Source: Trogon surrucura
Taxonomy: Eukaryota > Chordata > Aves > Trogoniformes > Trogonidae
Reading direction: 5' to 3'
Assembly: GCA_020746105.1 (NCBI GenBank)
Contig: CM036636.1
Coordinates: 4,650,001 to 4,714,000 of the forward strand
Length of the DNA: 64,000 nucleotides
The notes beneath the pieces were generated by a model. That model made no database searches, was not told the origin of the DNA, and saw only the letters and a program-made list of their open reading frames with translations. Position numbers and translations under genes: made by a program. The stretch's first letter is position 1, and every line of letters begins with the position of its first letter. Positions 14,280 to 26,101 of this stretch are shown one piece after another.

Positions 14280-14608
14280 AAAGGGGTATTTCATACCATG
14301 TGATATCTGTTCAGCAATAAAAGCTAGGAGAAAGGAGGACATTTGCCTTCCAGAGCAACTGGTTCATGTACTAAGGCCCTACTTCCTGCAAAGTGGCTGG
14401 ACTTCACCTTCTGATGGGAAGTAGATGATAAACCTTTAGTTTCCCTTTGCTTTCACGTGCAACTTTGTTTTTTTCTTTATTAAACTGCATTTATCTTGAC
14501 CCATGATTTTTTTCTATCTTGTTTTCTCTCAACCCTGCCCTGCTGAAGAGAGGAGTGACAGAGCAGCTTGGTGGGCACCTGACATTCAGCCAAGGTCAAC
14601 CCACCACA
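14280..14608 (+). mobile_element. Old ERVL-type LTR remnant, 3' part
   Basis: This segment follows the layout of avian ERVL long terminal repeats. It has a stretch resembling the usual CCATACCATGTGATATC region at its left, then a CAGCAATAAAAGCT word, a T-rich block, TTATTAAACTG near 14478-14488, then ATCTTGACCC. It ends with a block similar to that of the solo LTR at 48380-49564 (GGTGGGCACCTG, then CAAGGTCAACCCACCACA at its end). The 5' part of the LTR is missing and the sequence is diverged, so it is an old truncated copy. Family assignment rests on remembered LTR patterns and on similarity to the second LTR in this window. The left border is approximate. Confidence 0.66.
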
Positions 14609-16380
14609 AACAGCTCGATAAGTGGAGCAAGTAGGTAAAAACACCCAATAAATCTGATAGAGTCTGCATGTATCTCTCAGAAGGTTTGCAGCCTCAAGGT
14701 GTAGTCCTTTCTTGAATTTGCCTAAGGCTGATGCTATGTCCCTGAGATGAAGCAGGAGGAACAGGCTCATAGGCAGATTGTGCAACACTTACGAGGTCAA
14801 AAGTATAGGAGCTGCTGGAGTATCAGAGCTAAGCTGCAGGGCAGGGAGAGGAATGTGTTGTTGGGTTGAGAAGTTGCGCACTGCTCTGGGAAAAGGGGCA
14901 GGTCGGTGCAGAGCCAGGTTCCACAGTTTGGGGCAGGCCTGGGAAACACTGTTTTTCACTCTGCCTCTCCCCTAAAATGGTAAATGATCCTTATCCATCA
15001 TTATTATGTCACTGCGCATGGAGATGGCCTGAGGGATCTGCAGAGGTCAATGGGCTGGTGCATAAAAAGGCGCTCAAAGATGAGCTGACTTCTTTCACAC
15101 AGAAAAGGAATGGGGGAAATCTTTAAATCTTTGGAGTCAGAAACAGTCTTGGTAGCTTGAAACTCCAGTTTTCAGTATCTATCATCCTTCTAAAAGCTTC
15201 TCAGGATGTTACGTCTCAGGACTCTCTCAACCCAAACTGAAAACTTTTTAAAATGGAGATAGGGCCAGTTTCACTCAAAGATTTGGAAGGGAGGTGGTGC
15301 AGGAAACGGTCCCAAGGTTATCTCCTGTGCAAGGCAGAAAATGACAGTTTGCAATGTCTTTCTCATTCTGTAGCTTAGCAAATTACGGGATCGAAGAGCT
15401 TTTTTGTTTGCTTTGTCAATACATGACAAAATGAAAGAAAAAGGTTTATACCCTACTGAAAGAGAAAGTTTCACTTGACCAAAAGAGATTGGGTTTATGT
15501 ATCTGTTTTACTCATTTTGACTTTGCAGAGGGCTTGAAGTCTTAGTTTTGAAGCTTGCTTCAGGATACGAACATTTTTCAAACTTACAAAAATGTTCACA
15601 GATAGATAACCTAGCAGCTTAGAAAATTCTAGGCTCATTCTGTTGCCTTACATCTCCCAAAAATGTTGTGACAAACCAGTAAAAGATCCCTATTGGCCCT
15701 TTGCTGCTGCCTCTCAAAGCCTCTTTGCTCAGGCTGAAGTTCTTGTGCAGTGGCCAGCTGTGGGAGTGTGCAACCAGCTTCATCTCACACTGCCCAGTGG
15801 TATTTCAAGGCAGTTTAATGACATGTCATTAATCATGGCGTGCTTAATGACGTGTCCTCATGAAACATTCTTGGTTGAATCCAGAAAAAAGGTTGTGTCT
15901 GATTTGTAACCCAGTGGTAAAATCCCTTGTGCTGCATTTAAAGATGCCATAAAATGAAGAATCCCTTTACCTCATGATGAAATTACCTTAAAACCTTAGT
16001 ATCATTCATGACTGGACAATATCCCACGACCCTGTGGCTGCAGGACCATCCTAAAGACAGTCCCTATGAGATGCCGAATGCCAGACACCTCTCTGACTTT
16101 CATGAGAAGCAGGGGTACCTAGAACCAGCCCGGACAGGACCTTTTCTGGAGGGAGAAAATACATGCGTGAGAGAGAAAGAGTGAAAATGAAAGGGAGAGA
16201 GACTATTGGAGGGCTTCATCATTCCCCTGTCTAGAAGATACTTCTCCATTGACTCTATTTAAAGTCAGCCTCAGGCTTGTGGGCTCGGAGAGCTTTTAGC
16301 AGATGAAAGAACTCACTCATCAGGCAGAGGTTTTTTTGATTATTTTTTTTTCCCTCTCCCCAGCTCTCACAGGTCTGTTT
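14609..16380. other. Non-coding sequence, nothing recognised
   Basis: No gene, RNA or repeat family can be supported. Open frames are under 105 codons and unrelated to known domains. The part next to the LTR remnant (14615-14790) is open on the minus strand only by chance. Confidence 0.55.
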
Positions 16381-16520
16381 TAAAGCCATTTCAGCAATTG
16401 TTGAAAGCTGTCAGACGCCTTTGACAAATCAGTACTTTACGATGGAATTTGCATGGCCTGTTAACCAATCAAAATGCAAATTGGGGATACATTTAAAACA
16501 CAAGCCCCCAATTTGTCTTC
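16381..16520. promoter_or_regulatory. Candidate enhancer with nested octamer dyads
   Basis: Two octamer words face each other: ATTTGCAT at 16447-16454 and ATGCAAAT at 16474-16481, embedded in perfect 9-bp inverted arms. The right arm also forms a second perfect 10-bp inverted repeat, CAAATTGGGG at 16477-16486 with CCCCAATTTG at 16506-16515. Both spacers are 19 bases. A CCAAT-type word (ACCAATCA) lies between the octamers, and CAATTG and CTTTGAC words lie upstream. Octamers are POU-domain factor sites, so the segment may be a regulatory element. Function is inferred from motifs only. Confidence 0.38.
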
Positions 16521-16638
16521 AGAACGTTGCTGGAAAGTCATGAAAGCAATTTAGCTGTTCCTGGGACTGAACCTTCTCTTAAGTCTCAGTTCTGGCAAAG
16601 CTGCTGTTTTTTGCCGGGTGGGAATGTATGTGCATGTA

Positions 16639-16641
<3 letters not shown>

Positions 16642-16669
<28 letters not shown>
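16642..16669 (+). repeat. (GT)14 dinucleotide microsatellite
   Basis: Fourteen uninterrupted GT units are followed after one interruption by more GT words. Such a pure tract is likely to vary in length between individuals. Confidence 0.93.
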
Positions 16670-16672
<3 letters not shown>

Positions 16673-19600
16673 TGTGCTACAGGCGTTGTTTCCAAGCTAC
16701 AATTATAAATCTTCCTCTGACTGAGTGAGATTTATAGCTCAGCTACAGGGCTCCCAGCACCTCCCAGCACAGCATTGCTCTTTCAGATTGGGACAAGCTT
16801 GGGGATGGGGTATGTGAAGAGGGATGGATGCTCTGGCTCTTCTGTCCCACTTCCCTTCTCTTCCTTTTCCAGATGGCATTAGGGTCCAGCGCCAGAGCAG
16901 AGGCTTGTGCCAACAGCTCACACTGCGGCAATAATGAGAGCCATCTAATGAAGGCTGAGTCAACAAAAACATGCTTCCCTTTCAACAAACAAACACTTCT
17001 ATTCCCCCTCCTTTCTTTCCCTTCTAGGAGCTTTCTGCTAAGGGAAATTGCTAGTCCAGCATCGCAACAGATGAGCATCTTTGATTCACCTCCAGATTAG
17101 GTCCTGCCGGCATCACAGTGACACAACAGGCTGTGTTGTTGGCTCTTCCTGTCCCTCAGCCTAAACAAGCAAGCCTGCCTTTCAGAACTTGCTCCCAGTT
17201 AGAGGGTTATTCATCCATCCCAGTCTGAGAACCCAGTCTGAGCCTGCCTAACTGGTTTTCTTTTATTTTCTAGTAGAAAACTTCTTTTTCCCTCACTACT
17301 TTTAAATCTTCTGAAAGAAAAGGGTCTGCTTGGTCTGAAAATAATTTATTTTTTCCCCCAAAATGCCCCTTCCTCCCATAATAATCGTCCAGTTCTGATT
17401 TAAAGCCACCTAGCAAAGGTGGTGTGAGGGGGTTTGTTTTAATGAGAACTTGAAATGTGGCACGCAAGACAAAAGGCTTGACTAGCCCATTCCTGAGCTG
17501 GAAATGACGTTTTTTCATGCAGATTCATGCATGAAAATTTGCCTATACCCATTTTTAAACAGATCTGGGGGGAAAAAAAAAAAGCTCTATTATCTGTTAC
17601 CTACTCATGGACTTATCTATTTATATCAGTTGTACTGAACCCACTGTCAACCCATTATGAACCTTTTCTTAGCCCCAGAGGTCAAAATCTGGGAATCTGC
17701 AGATTCTGCTACACAGAACATTCCCTGGCATTGCTCACATCATGAAAGTTAAGCTGGAAATTATCTTCCAGAGTGAATGGAGTTCACTCCAAAGAGATTT
17801 CTTGCACACTTACCAAGTTTGGTAAATGAAATAGGTAAGCCTTTGCTGCAGGATTATTTGGAGTGATTTGTGAGTGTCCCTCCACTGCAAATGGTTTTAT
17901 GTTCCTCTCCTTCCTTTAAAGCCTGGATTCTCCCTTTCCTTGCAGTCTGCCTCTTGCCTGGCTCACTGAGGCAACCAGATGGTGTAATTTGCAGGTACCT
18001 CCACAGCACTTACTTGTCTGACATGCCTGAACTGACTGAAACATGCACAGAAACATTTGAAGCCTCATTGAAGGGGTCTGGATAAAGTCCTGGAATGTGA
18101 CAGATCGGGGAGACACACCAGGTACATCTACCCCTGAAGACTGCAAAGCACAAAAATCCAGGGGAAAGAGTCTGCGCATGCATGTCTCAGCAGGGAGATG
18201 AGTTTGCATGTATGCAATTACTGTAGATCTTTACAGGACTACCATTTAGTAAATAAATATAATATGGCTGCTCATGTACACGTCTCACTGCATTTGTGTG
18301 CAGGTGTGTATACATGACTCCCCCGTTCTTATGCGTCCCATGTGTGTTTGATGTATACATGTTTTCCACAGAAAAGTCCAGCAGATGCAGCAGGTATAGC
18401 TGGACACACCTGGTATTCACAGACCACACTTGGTTTTGAAGCCAGTGTGCTTGCAGGGAGCATGTAAGCAGCAAAAAGCAGGTGCCCCTGTGTGTAGAGG
18501 AGGTTTCTGATTGCACATACATCATTGCTTACCACACAGAGCCTACAGGCAACAGCAGGGAGCTGAGCTGTATGGCTGGTGAACAAAATACCCAACACTG
18601 GCTAGTTCCTCCAGTCTGAAGACAAGCACCTGCAAGAAAAGACATGTTTCAGCCCTCTCAGAGAGTGCACACAGCTGTCCGTGGGAAGAAGGTGACTCGT
18701 CCACCTTGAGGTGCATTCAGATCCCATGATTCAACAATTTCACCTATTTCTTTATGTCTTCACACCACCAGTTACATCTGAGCACCATTGAAGGGTGTAG
18801 AGAGAGTTGTGCATAGAAAATGCAACTCTGACAATGAAGGTTTGCAAATATTTTCATATTTTTCTCCCCTCCTGAGGTTCTCCTGCTTTTCTTCTTTAGG
18901 ACTAAGTTGTCAGATGCCACGCACCTCTAGTAAAGGAGGCATTGTGCATGATGCTGGGTCAGCATTGAGCAGACTGGGACCAGTAGGAGAAGAGGTTTCT
19001 GGGAAGAGCTGCAACAGAAACTGGAAGTGGAACTTCTGCTGGAGACACTTATGAAAATCAGGTTGTAGAGAATGTGGCTAAAATGCCTCCTGACACACAA
19101 GGACAGTTGGCAGTCAATATCTGCATCAGTACTTTCCAAGGGAAGACGTCTGCTGCCACTAAATAAAATCTCCCCTGGAAATACATCGATGAACAACAAT
19201 ATCTTTGCAGTGAGGGCTACGAGAAAATAAACAAACATCAGGCAAGAACAGAATTGAATGAAGCACTGATTTAAATATGATAAGAAGACCATCACGAAAA
19301 AAAAATTGCATTATATTGCTGGACTGAAAAAAAAAAAGGAACAACAAAACAAAACGCCTTCTCATGCTTCAGCTGAGGACAGGAAGAGCTGAGCAAGCAG
19401 ACAAGATTGTTGTGGGGAAAGAGAAGTGGCCGGTGGTGCTCAGTGCCCTGTTGTTGTGCCGATACGTGGCAGCACCCTGTCAGCATTTTGCAAGAAGGAG
19501 CTCCATCTTTCTTTCTTACATGGCCTGACAGCTTTTCAGAAGAGATTTATACAGGGACAGATCGGAATATCTGTCATAGCAAACCACCGTGATCAAGAGA

Positions 19601-22600
19601 AATGAGGCACTGTGAGCCTCCAAGCTGGGACCTCACACTTCTCAGGGTGGAGATCTTGTTTTAGGAGAGGGCACAACCATGGGTGTTGCTCGACAGTGCA
19701 AAGTGAAGGGTCCCTGAGCTACATCGGTATGAAGCATGTTCTCTGGGATTTATCTGGCTGCGTACAGATACCCAGAGCTTACAGGTCGGTGTCCCTGCAG
19801 GCTGGCGAGCCTCCCTTTACGATCAAGGCAGAAAAACTGTCACTTCTAGGGCCCCATTCATCTCTTTCTACGGCAGACGTCTAAAACAAGTCAGATGAAT
19901 CGTGCTGTGGAATTGCTTGTTTCTCTTTCCCAACTGTAAGGGGAGTCTAGACAGCTAGATCAGCTGAAGACAGTTGTGCTGGAGCTGTTGGGAGTAAGAA
20001 GAAATGAATCCCAGCCCTAGAGTGCAGATGGGCCATCCCACCGTGTCAGCATCCCCCAGCTAAGGCACGTGGGGAGCAGTGCCCCAGGAGCACGCACCAT
20101 GTGGGAAGCAGGTGGTGGGAAGGTCTGCACAGCCACGTTATGAAAAGCTTTAAGCACGCTCAGAGCAACAAAATCTAGAATTTAGGGAAAAACATATCAC
20201 CGTTAGCATTAGGCAGCGAGTCTGCTTGGCTCGCCCCCCCCCACCCTGAGCCACTCTGCTGTGACAAAGCCACGGGAGCGTTTTACAAGGACAGAGGTTG
20301 CTGGCTGGTGAACAGCAGCGTATTAACATGGAAATGACAGCAATCCGTGTCGGAGCACGGTGCCCATGTAAATCTTTCTTAGGCTATTAGCAGTACGTGG
20401 AACGTGTCCTCAGACGTGGGACGCTTCTTTGCAGGCACTGGGTGACGGGTTCGCAGCCTCGCAGCGCTGTGCTGCCGTCTCACTGGAGCATACCTACTAC
20501 GCTAGGAAACGGAGGAAAAAAGAGGGGGGAAAAAAAAAAGCCAATTACGATTCAGACCCCTGCTTTCTCAGTGAAGCTCCTCTGGACCCCAGCTGCGGCG
20601 TAAATTGAGATTCCGCATGAATGCTGTTGCCTGCTTTCACTGCTCGTTGGGTGCAATTTACTTGTCTTACCCGATTTACACTATGCACTCAGGTTTGGAG
20701 CATAAATATACGAGCTCATATAACTATGCAAGCATCTTCTGTGTCCCATCTCTCATACAGGCTCAGATCCATCAAATTCAGACAAAGTGATTTTAATTTC
20801 GGTGATCTTCTTTTTTCTCATCTAAAGCCCCACTGATTTCTGTGCTGAGGTCTCCTAACCACATCAGTAGAGTTTTCCATTGGATTTCATTTTATCCTCT
20901 GATTTGAAGGGTTTAAGCATGAATTAAGTGGTACCTGGGCTTTGCACACAGCCCCCCTTCCTAGGGGTGAATTTCAGCCTAAATGAAAAGTGCGTGCATT
21001 AGGAATGCACTCCCCAAGCATGAATAAATGCTCTCAGGGAGCTCCTTAACAACATACAATCTTGCAAAACACAGGTTACTTTACTAGGATTAACAAACTG
21101 GAGGAGAAGGATTAATATAATTGCTACTCCTAACCAGAGCTTCAGAAAATAATCACAATGAAGTTAAATAAAACCTTTAAAACCTGTCAGGGCTTTGGGC
21201 TTGAGGGTTTTTTTCTGGCTTTTTAAAATTTATTTATTAATTTGTGCAAATCTTGCAGGAAGTTCCCTGATGTCAGACAGGATGTGCAAGTATTTGCCTT
21301 CTCCTCCCTATTTTTCAGCTCAAACCAAAACACAGGGTACTTTTAGAAAGCAACATCCTAACTGACCTTCTGTTAGCTCTGTGTCACATTTCATTCCATG
21401 GGAACAAAAGAAGCGCTTTGTCGATGAAAGGAAAAGTCCGCCTAACCCAGTATCATATGTTCAATAATGGCCGAAAACTGTCACAAGGAAAGACTATATA
21501 AACAGGGCAAGTTAGGGGCAATACTTGTCTTCTACTCTTTCCAGCCCTCAGTGATCAGCAGCTCAGGGACTGCCCGAGTCAGAGGAGTTATTTTTGGGTT
21601 TAATGCCCTTGATGGATTTTATTTCTCCCACAAAGCATCTAATAGCTTCACAATATGCACAGTTGAGATGTAAATCTCGGGCTTTTTTTAGGAATGCCAG
21701 AAGTTTACATGGGTTCAAAAAGTAAAATGTGAAACCACATTACGTTTCCACCTTCTGGATGTGCTATCGAACAGACACACCTTGACAAGGAAATCCCTCC
21801 TCAGGAGACATCGTGACTTTGATACCTTTTGTTGTGTGTGCTTTTTTTTCTTTTTTTTTTTTAATACAGTTCTGGAATAAACATGTTCCACAGCAGATCT
21901 TGAAAGAAAAGGGTTTTCTTCCTGTAATCAGCATCCCTGCCGAAAAGGGCTTGCAGTGTTCCTCCAACCCACACGTGACAAGGCTGTTGTCAGGGCTGGT
22001 ACCTGATTAGAGTCAGATCAGATGTATTACAAGGTATTTGTTTTGCTGCCCAGAAGCTGAACATCAGGAGCCGCTGGCCTGTGACCAGTTGAATAATTTT
22101 CAACAAATACATGGAAATAGACATAATCATCTTTATCACATTAATCAGAGGCTCACAGGAAAAACTAGATCTCGGTGAATTCAGAGCCAGTTTGTTCATT
22201 ATCCCTGATTCCCTTGTGACCCTGGGCAGCCAGAGCAGAACTCACCCTTGTGTAAGAGCCAGAGCGAAGCCAAAGCGCCACCTGAATGCCATTTGCACGG
22301 ATCTGCAGCCTCTGCTCTTTGCGTTTGTCCTCTGCGAGGTGATGTGGAGGTGAGGTCTTGCAGAATCTGAGGAGACAGACACTGCTAAGGCCAAGCAGCA
22401 GCGCACCAAATCTGTGTTTCTTAAACACCTGTAGGTTGGGAAAGGCTCATCTTCCACGTCAGGCTGTCAAGACGCTCTGCCCCTTACATAGGTGCTAAGG
22501 AATAGCCCCCTCACTTATGGAGGGAGGTTTCCAGCTCCCATCAAACCTTCCCGCTCCAGGAAACTTGTTTTAACACCTGCTATTGCCAGTACAGAAACAG

Positions 22601-22790
22601 CAGCAGAAAGCCAAGCCTGCTGGCTTCAAGAGGAGGAGGAAGCCCCCACTTAATGCAGCAAGCACTACGGGCTCTTTAAAGACTTCCCAGTGCCGCGTTT
22701 CGTCTCTCTCTCTCCTTGCTCACTTCTGTGCATCTTTTCCAAGAGTCAGAACTTCTAGTCTGAATTGCGTTTGAAGCTGAACCTGTTACA
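16670..22790. other. Non-coding sequence, nothing recognised
   Basis: No exon, RNA gene or clear transposon copy is visible. There are several homopolymer runs (A near 17570, T near 21841-21862, A near 20530) and a C-run near 20235. Slightly CpG-richer DNA appears at about 20220-20500, without the density of a CpG island. Overlapping open frames on both strands near 16740-17100 and 22110-22460 are mutually exclusive shadows. Confidence 0.55.
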
Positions 22791-22794
22791 AGTC

Positions 22795-23040
22795 TCTCCA
22801 GGTCGGACTCCCCGTTGGTCCCCGTTGCCGTCGTTTTGAGCTTGCGCTGCCGACAGCCAACACCCCTCAGCCCTTCCCTCTCAGCCCCGCCGCATATTTC
22901 AGGTATCTCCACACAAACAGACCTTCTGTGCAAGCAGCTGAAACCTCTCCAGGTTTCAGAAGAGACAGAGAGATGCCCCCTCAGGCAGAGTGAAAAGGGC
23001 CCGACGAACGGCGCGATGACAGCGCAGTCAAATTCCCTGC
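22795..23040. other. Small CpG-rich patch
   Basis: CpG dinucleotides are clearly more frequent here than in the surrounding sequence, concentrated at 22800-22895 and 23000-23025. The patch abuts the AT-rich palindrome cluster on its right. It is short for a CpG island and no first exon with a splice donor can be argued for, so promoter function is only a possibility. Confidence 0.35.
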
Positions 23041-23340
23041 GCCCTAAATATTTTATCATCATAAAATAAACATAGATCTTCTCGTCATGAAATATACATT
23101 AAAAAATGTTTAAACATGTTAATTATTAAACCAATATTGATTCATATTGGATGAAGCATTAACGGGTGGAGTTTGGAGGAGGAAAATTGGCAAATGTATT
23201 TAATGTCGAAAGAGCGCTTGCCACATATCAATATTCATCAGGACTAACCACTAATAATCATAAAAGTGACAGGCCAGATTTATTGCCCCTGTGCATGAAG
23301 GCAAGCCTGTGCAAAGGGACAAACTAAAATATTAAGATAG
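23041..23340. promoter_or_regulatory. Candidate conserved element with clustered palindromes
   Basis: Three perfect short palindromic structures occur within about 100 bases: 8-bp arms at 23049-23056 and 23061-23068, a 12-bp palindrome ATGTTTAAACAT at 23106-23117, and 7-bp arms CCAATAT/ATATTGG at 23131-23150 around ATTGATTC. ATTGAT and ATCAATATTCAT words (ONECUT- or homeodomain-like) recur to about 23240, and TAATTATTAAA is present. The AT-rich block has no repeat-family signature. The motif density suggests regulatory DNA, but nothing here proves it. Confidence 0.34.
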
Positions 23341-25396
23341 GAGGCACAAAAATTCAATTTTTTTTTTCCCCAGCTCATCATTGTGATTTTATGGATAAAC
23401 GAGGGATTTGTGTATAAGAGTCTGAGCAAACAGCAGGAAGACTCATGTGAGTTTATTTCAGAGCAGGTTATCAGGAGGATATAATCAGCTGCTCATGATG
23501 ATGGCTGGGCTAAGGCTGTCTTCTGATACAGGTGCACAAGGGGTTAACTATTGCTCACATGCCCTCCCTGTGGACATTTATTCAAAGACTCTTAAATGGA
23601 TTTTCTGAAAGTGGGAGAATGGGAAATGCATCATGTGCCACCTTTAGCATTTGCAGGGTTGCAGGTGAAGCTTGAATTGGGGAGTTTTATGGTGCCAGCC
23701 AGTTATTTTGATTTGGGGTTGTAAATATTCTCCCCAGAGGAGAATACCTTGCTCCCGTGTCTGCAGGATTTCTTCTGCAGCATTTTTTCCTCTGCAAGCT
23801 CTGGCTTTGGTAATACATCGGAATCACAGCACAGATAGAAGAGGAAGGTAGTAGGGACTGAAATTTCCATTAATATGGGAGACCTGCTGAAGGTTCTTAA
23901 TTTGGTTTCGTTTTAAATGCAAACATCCATCGAAACCACTCAAGGAGAAGGAATCCTGATGTGAATACAGACTGTCTCAGGACACTCCTGGCCCTGTTGT
24001 CTGGGTCTGTTTTTCTTTTTCCTCTCCACCTAGATGTTTTTACCCTGATTTAACTCAACATGAACAGTTCTACCAAGACCTGATTCCTCAGTCCACAATG
24101 CTGTGGGACTATGGGAATCTAACAGTATTTTTGCAATATGCTAGAGTCTGAAAGGACTACAGAAGAGTAGTTCATTGTATTTAAAACAGAGAGTTCATTG
24201 TATTTAAAACATTTTATTGAAAAGAGTGTCTACTTTTTTGGTCTTTAAACAAAAAGCGCAATGAAGTTCAGTGACTGTGTTGAAGGACTCCAGTTTAAAT
24301 TTGTTCAGTCTACAGATCAAAAAAGAAATTTGTTTTCTTAACAGCCACCTCTGCAAACGCAGTATGGCACCAAAAAGTTAACAGGTGCTCTCTGTCTTGC
24401 ATGCCAAATTACTTTAATACTTTTTATTGCCGTATTGCTTTGCAGAACTAATACAAGTTAAAACCAGCAAACACATAGGAAACTTTTGGGTTGAAGTGAG
24501 GGGGGGTCTTATGACTACTGATGGACAGAGTCGTGCCAAGGAAAATTAAATAAATCATTGCTCCCCTTGCTGCAACTTGGTCTCAATGTCTGACATTGCT
24601 GGTACCTGACTGAGCTGCTAGCACAATTTGCTGCAGATATATAAATGCATAAGCTGCTGCACAGAAGATAAGGGTAGTGAAAAAAAAAAAAAGATGAACA
24701 GGATATGTCCACTCAATTGACCAAATACAGGCCTGGAAACAGGGATCATTTAGGTCTTCTAGGTCCTCTCCTTAGGCCTTCAGAATAGAATTGAAATTCC
24801 TTTTTTTCTCACCACAGAACATATGCCACTATAACAGTAAATGTCAAGCTTTTTCTTTGGGACAACACGTTCAAAGGCCAGAACCTTTAACATCTGGCAG
24901 CTGTAGTATTCTATTGAACAACATCTTTACTGTCAATGTTTATCCGCTGGAGAAATGCTTCTGAGCCTATGCATAGAGATGATACACTAAATTGTCCATT
25001 TAATTTCCACTTACTGTGAGATTCAGCATACATTAAATAATATTTGATCATTAAAAGCATGTTTATGGACTCTAATACTGCTACCAGTGATATGTGACTA
25101 ATACGTAGCAAAGTGCATTTTGTCATGATCGGTTGATTTCAGAGTAATTTGTCATTGACAATTGTTAATCTGGGGGTTCTCTTCCACTCTCTCCTAATGC
25201 AGCTCTGAAAGATGTGTCTGGAGGGAGTCCTGCTAAGGCTGTGTCCTTGCATAACGTCCTTGCACAAAACAAGGAGTGGAGTGATCCACTCATGGAGAGC
25301 CCCACAGTATGGGATGATCTATGGCACTGACCTCCTGAGTGTCACTGGGGGTCACTGGAAGCATCTGGGGCGTAAGGGAGTGTGAAGACCATTCAG
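23341..25396. other. Non-coding sequence with one short direct repeat
   Basis: No gene or named repeat is recognised. A 20-base word starting AGTTCATTGTATTT occurs twice with a 23-base period, at 24169-24188 and 24192-24211. Runs of T near 23358 and A near 24680 are ordinary homopolymers. Confidence 0.55.
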
Positions 25397-25402
25397 GTCT
25401 CT
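25397..25402. repeat. Target-site duplication, left copy (GTCTCT)
   Basis: The six bases before the left LTR, GTCTCT, are repeated exactly after the right LTR at 28003-28008. A 6-bp duplication is typical of class II (alpha/beta-like, ERVK) retroviral integrases. Confidence 0.9.
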
Positions 25403-25803
25403 TGAAGAGGGGCCCTTCGGAGAGCCGGCCAAGTTAACGATCATCACACCAATATGGCTACAGATCGTCCTCCCTTTATTGCTCCGGACAGCTCAATATA
25501 TACAGTTCAGCAGTGTCCCCGCGCCTGCCCCTTCACAGAGTTGGTCGGTTACAGGTTTACACGCGCCAGCGTTTTATTGGGCAGTGCCATTCCACTATGC
25601 AAGCGGCTATCACCCCCTCTTCTCCCCCCGGGGCCAGCACCTCCCGCCAAGCATCTCGCAAAGCTCTCACAAAACAGATAAAACCTCCTCCTCCCTGTGT
25701 TCCAAGGCAGCTTCAAGGACAGAGCCTCTGTTTAGGCCTACGCTGGGTTGTCCACGCTTTTAAAGTTATACCGCACCTCTGCTCCACAAGAAATTCCTCT
25801 ACA
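25403..25803 (-). repeat. ERVK-like LTR, element 3' copy
   Basis: 401 bp, starting TGTAGAGG and ending CCTCTTCA in element orientation (TG...CA ends). Read on the minus strand, a TATA-like word (complement of 25495-25502) is followed about 15 bases later by AATAAA (complement of 25475-25480), the compact promoter and polyadenylation arrangement of a short R region. By eye and by coordinate offset it matches the copy at 27602-28002 with no difference. Confidence 0.94.
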
Positions 25804-25951
25804 TATCCCCCTTTTTCTTTTTGGACAACCCAGGCTTCATCCGCTAGCTTGCTTATAATTTTCTTGATTATACTTATCAAACAACTAAACATAACTAAGC
25901 CTATAACAATTAAAACTGCAATAACCAAAAATGCCTTAACTCTTAATTCAT
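25713..25951 (-). pseudogene. env transmembrane-subunit C-terminal remnant
   Basis: A minus-strand frame, open after a stop just upstream (near 25952), encodes about 20 strongly hydrophobic residues (VIAVLIVIGLVMF and following) and then a lysine-containing stretch (SIIKKIISKL). This is the layout of an Env membrane anchor and cytoplasmic tail. The frame runs through the polypurine tract and about 90 bases into the 3' LTR before stopping. There is no in-frame ATG, the upstream ectodomain is missing and the piece cannot yield a working envelope. Assignment rests on position and hydropathy. Confidence 0.6.
25805..25823 (-). other. Retroviral polypurine tract
   Basis: On the minus strand a purine-only run of A-rich then five G residues ends two or three bases before the TG of the element's 3' LTR. 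Such a tract primes plus-strand DNA synthesis during reverse transcription. Position and composition are as expected for an intact 3' end. Confidence 0.85.
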
Positions 25952-26101
25952 CCTGTCAAAGTTCTCACACCCATCACCCTAAATCGTACTTTGATCCTTA
26001 ATCACACACTTCTAACAAAGCAAAAGGCAGCTGGTTTCCCTGCCTTGCTTTTAGCTAAAGAAAGATCACTCTGCTGGTTAGTACATAAACCTTAACACCT
26101 A

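Noticed and set aside
25513-26001. 162-codon plus-strand frame across an LTR
   Set aside because: It is antisense to the provirus, starts inside the LTR and is repeated in truncated form in the other LTR. No domain is visible.
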